Shown here in pieces: positions 49,131-61,716 of a DNA stretch of 64,000 nt (its first letter is position 1; each line of letters begins with the position of its first letter). The notes below the pieces were generated by a model. The model did no database searches. It saw nothing but the letters and a program-made list of their open reading frames with translations, and was not told the DNA's origin. The stretch comes from Atrichornis clamosus (Eukaryota; Chordata; Aves; Passeriformes; Menuridae), in assembly GCA_013400975.1 (NCBI GenBank), contig WBMZ01005339.1, positions 1 through 64,000 on the forward strand, written 5' to 3'. A program made the position numbers and the translations under genes.

Positions 49131-51705
49131 ACTATAAACTAAGTTGCCTTCCACAATCCATGAGCTAAGAAGGAACTGAAGGGAGATTTTTTCAGTCTTT
49201 CATTTATGGAAAAATCTGTTTATTTTCACCATGATATGAGGAATTATAGCATTGTTTAATCACTCAGTACCTGAAACATACTTAGACATTTTTCTATTTT
49301 TCCTAATATATTTACAGTCCCAAATGAGGTACAGTGAAGAAAATTGTTTCCATAAAAACTTTTCTCAGAGGGGAGCTGTTCAAAACAAAAAAATACCAAG
49401 GCCATGGCCATATGTTAGATCTTGGCTATTTAGTATAAAACTAATACATGTGTCTGTGTTTGTTAAATTCACAACTTTGAATTTCCTCTGAAGCTGGGAA
49501 CAGGATGTTTCTTATTGGAACTTGAAAGACATTATTTTCTTGGTTTTGGGTTTGGTTTTTTTGTTACATAAGACAGTAGGAGTAGAAAGCCTTTCAATCT
49601 GAGGACTAAGTATTAAGATTAAAATTTGTTATGGAAATGGATAGCTAAGATTTATGTTTAGTTCTTGGTGCTTCCTGTTCATGAAGTATGGCTACCAGGC
49701 ATGAAGTCTTCATGGCAGTGTGCAGGGCTGCTAGTCAATATGCTGCTCAGGAAAACTAAAACCTATGCTACTGTGCAGCTTTGCCCTTTTTTTTTTTCTC
49801 AGTTGAGAAAAGCATAATGTTACTATAACGCTTTTTATTCTCGAACTACCTTATTCACAGAAAATCTCTACCAGTTCTGGTTTTAGAGATACCTTGCTCA
49901 GATCTAGCTACAGTATCTGTGTTTAGTGCATCACTGCATTATGTATACATTGGTGATGAAAAACATTTGCAAACTAAGTAATTGTTCTGTGCTTCAGTTT
50001 CCTATCTGTAACTGGGAGATAGCAGCATTCCTTTTGTCTTTCTTATTTAGACAGAACTTCTAAGACTCGGTGACCTTTTTACTGTTGTGTTTGCTCAGTG
50101 GTTAAATCAATATTATAATTGCATTGAAACAAATAATTGTTAAAAATGTATGGAAATACTTAGCCAGCTAAAGACACAAATATAATTTGTATATACAATT
50201 GAAATTACAGGCAAGTTACAGGAGGTAACCTGTGTGATACAAATTTATCCCTGGTGGACCATTCTTAATCTCTATATTGCAATTCGGGAAGAAATTGAAT
50301 TTTTCATAGCAAATACTTCACTTTAGCTAGACTGTTAGGGGAAAATATGCCCCAAGTGTTTTGGGGTAGAGATATTTACAACTAGCCAATAAAGCTTATG
50401 TCGAGTTCATCAGAGTTACTCCCCTCCAAACCTCAGGCTAAGCTCCAGCTGTGAATTCTGACAAGAGCAGACAGCACTCTAACTTAATTTCTTCAACAAT
50501 TTGCAGACATGAATTCTCAAAAATATCAACTTCAGGGATTCATGAACTAGATGCTTTGCTTTTAATGACAGAATGCAGATTTCTCATCTGGCCTTGAACT
50601 GTCGTATTTTTTGTATGGTCTTTTCTTTGTGTTTTAACTTCCTAACTTGTAAAAAAATTATAAGATTGGTGTGCTGATCATGCATCCTCTACACTGTATT
50701 TTCTGCTCAAGGGGAAAAATGTTCACTTGCAAAACTGGAACTTGATTTCGTGCTTCTTGGAGAAATTCCACATCCGTCAATTTACAGCTAAAACATATTA
50801 AAGTTTGAAGTGTGAGACATACTGCTCTGGATGTAAGGAAGACTGAGAAAGATCCAAGTATATTCCTGCCTTAAATGCATGTATTGTTCTACAATTAGAA
50901 GAAATCACTTTACAGAGTATGGATTTTTACAATGAATAATTTGATAGTGTAGCAAATGAACCAGGCTAGGGATCACAAAATTACAATAAGTTATTATAAT
51001 TACATTATTTTTTCAACTATTTTCACATTTCTGTGCAAGAAAATATTTTGACATGCCAGATATATTATAAATACTGTTAATTAATGGGTTTGAATTTTCA
51101 AATCAGAAGGATCCAAAATTTGCTCTCAAGGACTGTATTCCTTGTATTTTTCCTGTATATTTGAAAATAATACCTACTTTCTGAAAATAATATATGCATT
51201 CTATTCCAGTTTTAATTCATATGTTATATCTATTGCCACAGCACCTGTTATCGTCTGTTAGTGTACTGGGAACACTGGTATAAGTGTTTTGGTACTTAAC
51301 AAGTTGTCTTCCCATAATAGAGTTCAGTTCACAGATAAAAACACACCTACATTGTGATCGCCCACTGTGATTAAACTGTTGCCACAGACACAATGTTAAA
51401 GGGGAAAATCAGGGCAAGAAGAAGTGTTTGCTTCCACCAACTAAACAAACAGCTAGAAATCTAGACAAAAGGTCATATAAAAATCCAGTAGTGTAGCTGA
51501 CATGTCCATAAGTTAGACTCAAGTTTTTCAAAAATGAAAGGAATTAATATTTATTCATACATATATTACTTATGCATATTTTCTGTCTCCGTTCCCTTTG
51601 GATATCAGACCAAAAGAAGAAATCTTACGCAATTGTGAGCCATTTAAGTGAAGGAATGAACTAGATCCTACAATATTCATGATATGCTGCACAAGGGAAA
51701 ACATA
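49131..51705. other. AT-rich unique DNA, no gene seen
   Basis: No gene or named repeat is visible; the longest ORF is 79 codons (49252-49491) without recognisable content. Confidence 0.55.
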
Positions 51706-51709
51706 CCAG

Positions 51710-52170
51710 CAGGTCAAAGTCAGCAATTATTCCACTCCACTTGATGCTTTTGCAACTTAATCTGGAATGTGGTGTCCAGAGCTAGACTATTCCACTGACA
51801 AACTGGAGGGAACACAACAGAAGGCCATCACGGTCGTCATAAAGGGGTAGCAGGCGATATACAGATAGATTTGTTCAGCCTAAAGAGAAAACAAAAGATG
51901 TCTTCAGCTACCTAATGAAAGTTTGAATTGAAGGGACACCCTTCTCAGAGGTGCACAGTTGAAAGGCAGTAAACCCCAATTATACCAGAGTAGATATAAG
52001 GAAATATATTGCAAGATAAGGATGGTGTAATGCTGGAGAAGGTTGCTCACAGAGGTTTTAGAATATTCACCCAAGCAGCTATTCCAGATTGTCTAGGAAA
52101 AGCCTTGAATTACCTGGTGTATCTTCAGGAAGTCTAGATTTGAGCAGGAAGCTGCACTAGATGACCTCCA
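51710..52170 (+). mobile_element. Old CR1 LINE, diverged
   Basis: A plus-sense CR1 with many substitutions. 'gaatgtggtgtccagagct' (about 51765) matches the ORF2 end, the 'gttcagcctaaagagaaaac' block (about 51874) matches the 'tttagcctggagaag' region, and 'gactagatgacctcc'-like 'gcactagatgacctccaagg' (about 52152) matches the 3' UTR end. The ATTCTATG tail is not clear. It is older than the copies at 61.3 and 18.2 kb. Confidence 0.75.
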
Positions 52171-52960
52171 AGGATCACCGACAATGAAAATGTTTCCATG
52201 TTTTCATAATACTATAACAGAAAGCAGTCCCAATATAAATAAGCTAACAGGGGGACTAAGAGTCTTGAATGTGAGTACTAGTGTACTGAAATAGTGCAAC
52301 TGACAGTAATTTATAAGGATTTTGTAGCACCATGATGTCATAATCAAACACATAATTTTACATAATTATGTAACCAATATGATCACCAAAGAAGTTAACA
52401 CGAGTGGGTAGCTGCATGTAGGAGGTGAAAGGAAGAAGTTGCCAGAGAACAAGAAAAAAGAAGCATAACATTGCAAAAAGACACTACATCTCCTCAAGTA
52501 TACAAGGAGACTAGCAAGACAGAAAACAAGCAAACAGAAAACAAGAAAAACAGTATCAGAAGCAGGGGATGAAGGCAAAGGAATAAAAAACATCAGGCAT
52601 AAACAAATTAAAACTGGGAAGGAATAAAATAATCCCACCTATCTCTCTGATTAGGAGCTTTCAATTTGGATCAGCCACACCTTGGCCACAAAGAGCTACC
52701 AAGAACTGCAGGTACCTGAGTCCACTGCCCTGTATCATCCTCATGGTGTGCTAAATTCACAGCCAATTTAGAGGTGTTATGGACTAAGATTTTTGCATTT
52801 GTAGTGAAAATGGTTAATTTTGGGCAAGAAATTACCATTACCAATAAGCACATGCTCAAGTTTTAGAACTGACCTGATTGATCAGTCTTCTAAACACTCT
52901 ATCATAATAATTTCTAGCTCTCTGATGTGTGAGTGTATAAATATATTAAAAAGCCCCTCT
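52171..52960. other. AT-rich unique DNA, no gene seen
   Basis: No gene or named repeat is visible. The minus-strand ORF at 52366-52638 (90 codons) is Phe/Leu/Ser-rich, mirroring an A/G-rich plus strand. Confidence 0.5.
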
Positions 52961-52963
52961 GTG

Positions 52964-53058
52964 AAGAGAGAGAGTAGGAGGGAGAGAGAGAGAGAGAATG
53001 AGAATATCTATCTATCTATCGATCTATCTAATTACCTATCTATCTATCTCTATATCTC
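52964..53058 (+). repeat. Compound microsatellite (GA)n then (TATC)n
   Basis: GA repeats interrupted by 'taggagg' (52964-52997) are followed by TATC/TATCTA repeats (53006-53058) with interruptions. It is probably length-polymorphic. ORFs at 52820-53077 and 52998-53201 are repeat artefacts. Confidence 0.9.
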
Positions 53059-55521
53059 TTTCAGATGCAACAACTGAAAGGGAAAGACCCTTGACAGTGA
53101 CTGATCCACAAGTCTCGGTTTTCAAATTAGAATTTTATCTAAAGACAAAAGATGTCTTACTATTACAAATAAGACAGCGTGTTAACACTTTTTTTTCTTA
53201 AAACAGGCTATTTCAGCTGGTTTTGCTTTCACTTTCGCTACTTGTCATTTTCTTCTTTTCATAAACTTCTACTCTGATTGTAGGGAAAGGCAGTTACAGA
53301 TCAACGTCCAACACTTCAAAATATATATACCCATTGGTGCAAACATATGAAAAGAATAAATTATTGATGATAATAATAACATAATAATAACTGACACTGT
53401 TTAACCTTTAGATAAAGAAACCAAAACACTTTGCAAAGTATGTGTGTGTTACAGATTCTTGATAGAAACATTAGCTCATCTATCTGACTGAAAGTCAGAT
53501 ACTCCTTAGCTGGAAAGTAATAGCCTTTTAAAATGTACTGTGACCTTACAGAAAATGTGAGGAGAGAAAATAAAAGACAAATACAGTTCAAATTACATTA
53601 CATCTGTGTGAAAATGGTTGAAAATGGCCAAGAAAAAACACGTAGTTTTTCTTTCTTCTTAAATCTTACGGAGTTAAATGAGCTGGTTGGAAAAGAGTGT
53701 GCAAGAGGAAAGTAGCATTCAATAAAATTAGAGAGGTAACTCATGCTGATAGACTAAACTATCCTTGAGCTGTCTACAGTAGCTCTGTCAAAGTATAAAC
53801 CATACAATTCTGGAAACATTAATACAGAAAAATCATAAGAGAGGGAGTGACTTTTGAAATACTGAACAAGAAGAAAGAATATAAAACAATTTTATATGAC
53901 TGCTGTAATTTAAGAAAAAGGTTATAATTTTATTCTACCTTCTGAAGTATTGAGCTGAAGTTCAAAACTATTTTCTTCATTATCATCCTTTGGTGTTAAT
54001 TTGTTCTCTTTTTTCTGTGGAATTTGAAAGTTGAGAGTGCTTCTGTTTAACTAGGGGTAGAATCCTATCCACAGAGCTGCTTTGTGTCCGTGGGACATAG
54101 GTCTTCCTGACGTAGGAATGAAATAAGTTCATTTCCCTTATGACTCTTGAAATATAAATTGTATGGTATTTCAGAAGTTCTTTAAAACATTTCTTTCTTG
54201 TAATAACCGTATAAAGTGATCTACACGCTTGTACAAGACATATCACATGGAAATGTAGACAAAATGGACTTTGGAATGTAGAGCAGGTTCTGACAAGTCA
54301 GATGGAATTTGAAACTGGCACCATACAGCTTTAACAGGAACAGTTTAAATGCTTTTCATATAGTAAAATCAAAAATAGATAAATGCATTATTTTCTTGAT
54401 TCTTGGATTATATGTGCACTTTATTTGATTTCATTTAAATGAGCTATAGATAATGGAATTATCTAATGAACCTTAATAGCAATCATTACATTTTAATGCA
54501 GAGTGGAAGTAGACATTCAAAATATCTTTGTCCCTGTTAATCAGAGAATGTACCTCTAAACATTTCCCATCAATTTAAAGATGCTAAAATTTGCTAAAAA
54601 TGAGCATACTGTTTTTTCAGGAAGATCATGAGAGACATTGATTTCATAGTACATAGAATTTAATAAAGTTATTATAAGAACCACATACAAAAGGATGTCT
54701 AGGGTAAAAAAAGGAAGCAGGCTGCACCTGACATTTGATATTAAGTTCTGCATGTCATGCATATTTCTTTTATATCTCTGCAACTAGCCTAGGGCATTAG
54801 TTGCTCATCTACTATACCAATAACTTAATTTTTTGGAAAAAAAAAAAAGAATATTCTAGGGTAGAGAACATTGAATGGGATTAGCAAAGATGTTTAACAC
54901 TAAAAAAAAAAGAAGAAAACTGGTTTCACAGTGTAAAAATTAAGAGATCACCTATGTGTAAAATTACGGGCTTAAAATAACTACTGAGAAAGAGACGTGA
55001 CATTCAACGATAACCAGGAAATTACCTTGTTGAACAGTAACAAGAAGCAGTTAAGTTTCATCTCATTCGTTCGATTTTTTTAATACTTTGTGAAAGGGAA
55101 ATTCTAATGAACTTGAGGTTTAACCATTGCTATGCCAGCATTGCATTATCAGAGGAGATGCAATGAAAGGACAAGCTTCTAAATCAGAGAGGTTAAAAAC
55201 AAAATGTACTTTCAAGGCCATCTAGTTTGATTTATTGAGCTAAATATAATCTACAATTTTATTCAAGTTAAATGTGATAGTGCTATGTTGTGAGTTTGGA
55301 TTTCAAGTTAGGTTAAGAACAAAATTCTAATGATTTCTAACTTTTGCATATTTGAATAAACACTGAAAATGCAGACATCTAAATAACATTTTGATATTTT
55401 CTCAAAATGCTACTCTAAGCCCTCTAGATAAAAATGCCACACCCTGTTACTCTCAGAGCTATTCATGGGCAGAAAGGAAAGAGATATTAAATATAAAGAA
55501 CAAAAATTACTGGTAGTATTC
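53059..55521. other. AT-rich unique DNA, no gene seen
   Basis: No gene or named repeat; A runs occur at 54837-54849 and 54903-54912. ORFs are 87 codons or fewer. Confidence 0.55.
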
Positions 55522-56365
55522 TGCATTGCCTTTGCATGGTAAGGTTCTGGCAGCAGAGAGAGGAGGAGCTCTGCAGGGATGGCCTCTGGGAAAGGACAGC
55601 AGGAGTCGCAGTTGTGTTGGATAAAACCAGTTCTAGATGGCTCCAAGGTGCACCTGTTACTGGCCAAAACCAAGCCCATCAGAGATGCTGTGGTGCCTCT
55701 GTGATAACATCTATAAGAAAGGATAAAAAAGCACTGCATGGCAGCTCTAAGAGAGAGTGAGTATAGGTGAGAAAAGCCACCCTGTAGACACAAAGGTGGG
55801 GAGGGAGGTGCAGAAGGAGGGGAAGGAGGTGCACTCAGTTCTAGAGTAGAGATTCCTCTTCAGCCCGTGGTGAAGACCATGGTGAGGCAGACTATGAAGG
55901 TTCAGAGTAGAGCTGATATCCATCTGCAGCCCGTGGGAGACCGCACACCTGAGCAGGTGGATGTGTCCTGAAGGAAGCTGCAGCTGGTGGAGAGGAGGCC
56001 CTTGGAAGGGACCCATGCTTGAGCAATTCCTGAAGTACTGCAGCCCGCGGGAAGTACTCATGTCGGAGCAGTTAATGAACTGTATCCTGTTGGAGGGACC
56101 TCAAGCTTGAGCAGAGGTACAGTGTGAGTTATAAGGAGCAGCAGATATGAAGTGTTTCACAACATGACCACAACCACATTCCTCCATCTTATTCTTCTCA
56201 CAGGCAGTAAAAGAAGTAAAGTTGAACCTGGGAAGGTGTGGTGGGAGGAGAAGTTTTTCTGTCGTTTCTGCTTTTTACTATCTTTATCTGGTTTTGGAAA
56301 CTGATCTGTGAGTTGAATCTGTGATGGTCATGATGATAATTGATAAGCTATCTTCTTGTACAGTA
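55522..56365 (+). mobile_element. ERV LTR, 3'-truncated (LTR family 1)
   Basis: The third copy of the family at 13915-15003 starts with TGCATTGCC at 55522. It contains 'cctctgtgataacat' (about 55696), a TATA-like 'ctataagaaa' (55711-55720), the 'cccgtggtgaag' block (about 55864) and the 'acctgagcaggtggatgtg' block (about 55949). Family similarity fades near 56365, before the poly(A) and U5 ends, so the copy is truncated or too diverged there. ORFs of 74-127 codons on both strands are shadows. Confidence 0.78.
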
Positions 56366-58987
56366 AAAATTGTTATGCACACAAAATTCCTAGTACCTAC
56401 CCCTTTTGCTGGTCTTGTACTTACCATTCCTTTGCTCTTTTGACTTTAAAGGTCCATATTATCAGGTTGCAGGGTATGACAACGTGCAACACTCAAAAGG
56501 AGGAATATGAAGTTTAGTTTACTTTCCTTCTTAACTCAAGGATCTGCTTAGGGTTATTTTAGTATATTTGCTTTTATATCTCTGTGCTTTTTTAAATGGT
56601 CTGCAAGTCGTATCTTATTCTACCATGCAAGTAAATGCTTTCTTTGTGTGTTAAATACCATGTCTGTATTCTGTTTGTTACCCCTAAAAACAGTTTAGTC
56701 CACTTCCAGATCTGTATTTCTTTATCTGACCCTTTTAGAGCTGTTCATAGACGTCAGGTGTCTTTATCCATGACACAGTGTAGCACTCACTCAAACACAA
56801 CCAAATAATAATTAAAAATAAAAGTGAATTTTAAATTAAATTTTAATATAGTTATACAACTGCTAAAGACCAGAGAGCTTAGCACGGTAGCATAGAAGCC
56901 TAAAATATTTGTAAGGGGTTTTCTCTCAGTGTAGTTGCACTTATACTCCTGCAGTGTTCAAAAATAGCCTCAGGAAGTTCTGTCAGGTATTAACAGGTGG
57001 CAACATTTGTTCAGCAGTAAATGCACTTTGCTTCATTCTACCTAATTTTACTGTCATATATTAGTGACAGCTGACAAAATCAGGATGGGACATAACATCA
57101 GGAAACACACCACAATGTAACTCAGCCTGACTCATCAAACATGCAAAGAAACCAGTTATTTCTAAACTGATATCCACTATAAATTGTGACAGCAAACATG
57201 TGATCCAGGTTTAGTAAAATAGACAACTGTAGGTGAAGAAAAAAAAGGTCGTAATTTCTAGGAACCCCATCAACAAGGGGATATCACTCTTTCTGAGGCA
57301 GATATACATTTGACACATCACTAATTACTTTTGGAGTGTAGGAGGAATGGCGATAAAAAGGAACAAAACATCCAAAGCCCTCTAAAGATGTGCTGAGGAA
57401 TTTTTTTCTCTGTCTTTTTTTAACTAAGACTCCCAGGGAAAGGAAATCCATACACAGTAATAGTTAAGAAAAAGAAAACCTACAAACAGTATAGTTCTAA
57501 AAGTCAAGCTTCTTATCCTGTTCTAATAGGAAAAATCCATCTAATTAACTATTTAATTGAGTTTAACAAGACTGTTTATAGTTAATCCTAAATGCACTAA
57601 TAGGAAATCTAGGGCCTACATTCAATGTTAGTTTTACTCCCTTTGGATGTTACTCATAATTACAGTTTGCTCTTTAATTATTATTCCTCATGTATTCAAT
57701 TTATGATTAAGACCAAAATCTTGCCCTGGAGGCTGAAAGTGCTGAGGTGAACACTGGTGATTCAACAAAGAGCCACTCCTTCAGCAAGGTGCATCTACTC
57801 AGAAGCAGATAAAAATCAGCTTTTCACTCAAATCCTGACATTCAGAGCTCAAGACAAGGGAATATACTCCAGCAAGAGAACAACCTCTGATAACTCTCTA
57901 GGGAAAGCATATTAAATAAATAAATCTATAACTCTCAAGCAAACACTTTTGTACTTTTATTGAAGAAAATTATGTTGTGTTGGTAATTAGAACAGTTTTA
58001 TCTATCTATTGCATGTATTATGCTGTTACATGGTACCAAATTTTTGTTTCTTCTCTTCTGCTGTTCTATTTTACCCTACTTAGATATATTATACAATATT
58101 GCATATCTGAATGTCCTTTCTTTGTAGCTTTTATGAAAAGTAATTTAAAAATGAAAATTACTTGAAAATCTGCTCAGGGAACAAAATTAGTATGTTATCT
58201 TTTGTCATTTTGACGCAGAATATGAAGGAACTATGTATAGCATATATTTCTACTACAGGAATATGTTACTTCTGCACAACATTGCCTTTCATTTCAAGAA
58301 CTGCAAGAGTGATTGCACCAGCTGGTTTGGCTTTTTTTCTTTAAAAAATTCCTTGTGGTCCTCTGAGATGGGAATATGGACAAATAGTTCTAGGAGCACT
58401 AGAGCTAGAAAAGATCTAGTAAGTAAAAAGTAGAGTAGTACACGTCCATACAGCTGAGCAGCTCAAAATTAGCCAAGCCTTGAAAGCAGCCTAGCCTATA
58501 GAAAATGGCATATCCTTGCTCATCCTAAAATTAATAATTTTGAAATATTTGAAATCTAATTTCCTGCTGAAACTTACTGAAAAAGACCTTTGTCCATTTG
58601 GAATTCATGGGTTGATATTCACTGAAACGTACTCACAGGCAATAGTCACAAGCAAGATTTACAGAATTTTTCTATTTATCTTGACATCCCAACTTGTATG
58701 AAGTATTTGGGGCAAAATTCTGAAGGCTCCAAGGTCTCACCCTCCCTGTTCTGTTATCTCATCACAAGCTAATCATTATTCCTATGTAGATCAGTACATT
58801 TTCTAGAAATAGATGTGTCTTCTCTTTAACCTGAGGAGGTAAAATAGTAATAGAATTAATTTAGATATGGTACACAGATTAAAAACTTTAAAAAAGTGAT
58901 GATTTTTTTTTCACTTAGACAATTCTGGGAGAGAATTCCAGTGTCCTCCTGTATTCATACTGATTCTGGAGTTTTTATCTTTTTCAT
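56366..58987. other. AT-rich unique DNA, no gene seen
   Basis: No gene or named repeat. The interval 57530-57720 has several TAATTA-type words ('taattaactatttaattg', 'tttaattatta') and could be a conserved non-coding element; this is appearance only. ORFs are 66 codons or fewer. Confidence 0.5.
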
Positions 58988-59754
58988 TGTCCCGGGTTGT
59001 GGGGATGTAGTAAAGCAATGTATTCTCCCCCATCTGCATCAGCCCTGATGAGCTGTTAATGACAGGTCGTTTGCAACAACTGCCCGGTGCATGTTCGGCC
59101 CCTGGGACTGCAAGCTGGGGGCTAAATCAGATAAGGGGAATCCTGTGGTGAGGTGGGGCCTCTTTTGGCTTCACAGAAGACACAGCTGGGAGAGCTTCCC
59201 CCTGAAAGCACCACCAATAATCACACCCATCCTGAGGAGGCCGTCTCTGTTCATGGCCATCATGGCAAATGGGCAGCTGGAACGACCCAACCGCCCAGAG
59301 CCTCCCAAATTATCTTATCTCATCATTCCATTGTGAAGTGCTCCGCCCTGGGGGAGGTACATGGACATTCCTGCTGGAATATAATAAAGCCTGCCTGGAC
59401 CTTGGGACTGACTCTCTCCTGCATCTTCTCTGCATATCTGAGGGAGCTGCAGGACCTCCAAAAGACCCCGTCTCTCAGCCTGGACTGCATCCACCATTTT
59501 CCACAGGACTACAACAGCCACTGCCCAACTGGACTGCAGCCACTGCCCAACTGGACTGCAGCCTCCCTGCCTCCCCTGCCTCACCAGTACCCCTGCTCTG
59601 GTGTGGCCAGAGCTACCCCACAGGGGAAACCGTGTGACAGCTGGGGAGTCTGTTAGTGGTGTTCGACGTGGTTATTGTTGCTGTTTGTTCTGTCGGGTTA
59701 TACCTATCTATATATATATATTTTTAGTAAAGAACTGTTATTCCTTTTCCCACA
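58988..59754 (+). mobile_element. Solo ERV LTR (LTR family 2)
   Basis: A 767-bp plus-strand LTR starts TGTCCCGGG at 58988 and ends CCCACA at 59754. The flanking five bases, 'ttcat' (58983-58987) and 'tgcat' (59755-59759), differ at one position, consistent with an aged target duplication. A TATA-like 'aatataataaa' lies at 59378-59388, the same place relative to 'gggggaggtac' as in the copy at 33.8 kb. Downstream is a 22-bp direct repeat (from 59519 and 59541) and a short TA run (59709-59721). Less mutated termini than the 33.8-kb copy suggest it is younger. A 167-codon ORF (59153-59656) is a non-coding by-product of high GC content. No internal viral region is present. Confidence 0.88.
59519..59562 (+). 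repeat. 22-bp tandem repeat inside LTR
   Basis: Two identical or nearly identical units built on 'actgcccaactggactgcag' occur with period 22. The related LTR at 33.8 kb has one diverged unit at the equivalent place. Confidence 0.85.
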
Positions 59755-59759
59755 TGCAT

Positions 59760-61317
59760 CTATAAAATACTTGCAACTTAGTATACTATTTTAAAGATGA
59801 AATATAGGATTGTGTTGTAGCAATTCTAAATGGGGAATATAGTAAAAATTCTGGAAAATAAATAAGGGCTGCAAAATAAGGAACCCTTTTTGCACTTATA
59901 TCTTCATTATTCTTCCTGATATAAATTATTTTCAGAAGTGGGGAAATTTGGTTTATATTTGTTGATATTAATAAAGTTGATGTTATCTCTCAAAAACAGA
60001 GGCACTGAAAATTCTCAGGCAATATATAACGTTTTAAACATTACACTAAATTATCAGAATGAAGCAATGAATTTGTATGTATTATTTTAATGTGTTTTTT
60101 ATTTTAGTTTGGTTTCTTTTTTTCTAAATTGCTAATATTAGAGTTTTCTTCTCAGACATGCAAGGTTCACAGTATGGAAAATCAGACTAAATGCAAACAT
60201 AAAAACATAAAATCAGACTAAATGCAAACATAAAAACTGGGGAAAGTTAAGGTATAGGTATTTATATTTTCAGCCAGAATAAAACCATTGAGTGTGGCCA
60301 TCTACATTCAGTAATAGAACAGAAGAAAAGACCAGAAGAGGCATGAACGATTTCAGCATTTTTTTTATCTTTAATTACTTCAGGTGTTTGCATTATGTTT
60401 ATTCACCAGCCAAAATTTATATTTTTCTTTGCAACTTTATTTTTAAAAGAGTTTACTATATCGTAAAGTTTATTATAAGCAAGGGGAAATTTCTCATTCT
60501 TTTCTCCCTTAATGACTCAACTTTGCCTCAGTCTCTTCTATATATAATTTTAAAAGTTCAAATACAGGAATTAGAATAATCACATATTGATATGATGACA
60601 AGAAAAAATGTAAAATATACTATAAATTTCCTGTCTTTGCAATATAAGCAATTAAGAATTCATTTGAATTTTAAAAAATAACTAATAGAATATATGTCTG
60701 TTCTTTTAATCTTTTAATACACTTGAAAAAATTTGAAAATGAACATTTTAGAAAACAAAAATGGAAAATTTAAAGGCAAAATTAACATCAGAAAAATATA
60801 ATGAAAAAAGTGCAGAGGCTAATAGAATTTCAACAAGGTTCTGTTGGCAACATGGAAAAGTGTATAAAATGTAATATTATTCTAATAATTGACATACCAA
60901 GGTGCTGCATAAAATTTTTAACGTGAGATTTCCTTTTGTAAATTGTACGTGTGATTTCTAGTACTAAAGTCTTCTGAAATTCATTAGTTGGTGGAATTGC
61001 TTACATTGCAAAGAACCTATTAGCCTTAGAAATTCTTTCTAAACACACATTAGTAAAATTTTTAAGGACTTCTAATTTTCTTCTGTTCTGTAGCCTTTTG
61101 GGAGAGATTATGAAGTGGTAAAGCATTTCTTAATAGTGAGGAATCACTTTATTGGTTCTTGTAATACAGCTCTTTCCAATTCCAGAAGAAGGTATTTATG
61201 GCTGCTGTTATAATGCTCATATGAGAGCTGTTTCTTCAGAAGCTACACAGCAAATCTGGAAACCCAAGTTTGGGGAGGGAAAGACAATTTTACAGTAAAA
61301 TGAGGCTAATGATGAAG
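59760..61317. other. AT-rich unique DNA, no gene seen
   Basis: No gene or named repeat apart from the 31-bp duplication at 60178. A 95-codon plus-strand ORF at 60292-60579 is Phe/Ile/Lys-rich and looks like chance. Confidence 0.55.
60178..60237 (+). repeat. 31-bp tandem duplication
   Basis: The word 'aaaatcagactaaatgc' starts at 60178 and again at 60209. At least 29 bases are identical between copies, so the duplication is young. Confidence 0.92.
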
Positions 61318-61716
61318 TCAGGCTGAGAGAGTTGGAGTTGTTTAGCCTGGAGAAGCGATGGCTCCAGGGACACCTTAGAACAACCTTCCAGTACCTAAAG
61401 GGGGCCTCCAGGAAAGGTGGGGAGGGACTCTTTATCAGGGCAGGTAGTGATAGGACAAGGGGTAATGGTTTTAAGTGGGAAGAGGGTAGGTTTATACGGA
61501 ATATTAAGAGGAAATCCTTCACTTTTGAGGCTGATGCACTGGAACAGGTTACCCAGAGAAGCTATGGGTGTCCCACTCCTGGAAGTGCTCAAGGCCAGGT
61601 TGAATGGGGCTTTGAGGCTCCTGGTCTAGGGGAAGGTGTCCCTGTCCATGGTAGGAGGCTTGGAACTAGATGATCTTTCAGGTCTCTTCCAAACCAAACC
61701 ATTCTATGACTATGAT
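61318..61716 (+). mobile_element. CR1 LINE, 5'-truncated with intact 3' end
   Basis: This is the best-preserved plus-sense CR1 tail in the window: 'tttagcctggagaagcgat' (about 61340), 'gggactctttatcaggg' (about 61425), 'ggacaaggggtaatgg' (about 61453), 'gcactggaacaggtt' (about 61536), 'ggaaggtgtccctgtcc' (about 61631) and a 'cattctatgac' tail near 61700-61716. The ORFs over it (113 codons plus at 61332-61673, 101 codons minus at 61217-61522) are not CR1 protein: ORF2 ends upstream of this part. Confidence 0.92.

Noticed and set aside
52998..53201. Ser/Ile/Tyr/Leu-repeat ORF
   Set aside because: It is a translation of the TATC microsatellite.
59153..59656. 167-codon plus-strand ORF with Pro/His-rich protein
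   Set aside because: It falls wholly inside a solo LTR; the related LTR at 33.8 kb does not preserve it.
61332..61673. 113-codon ORF considered as CR1 protein
   Set aside because: This part of CR1 is the end of ORF2 and the 3' UTR; the frame does not read reverse transcriptase.
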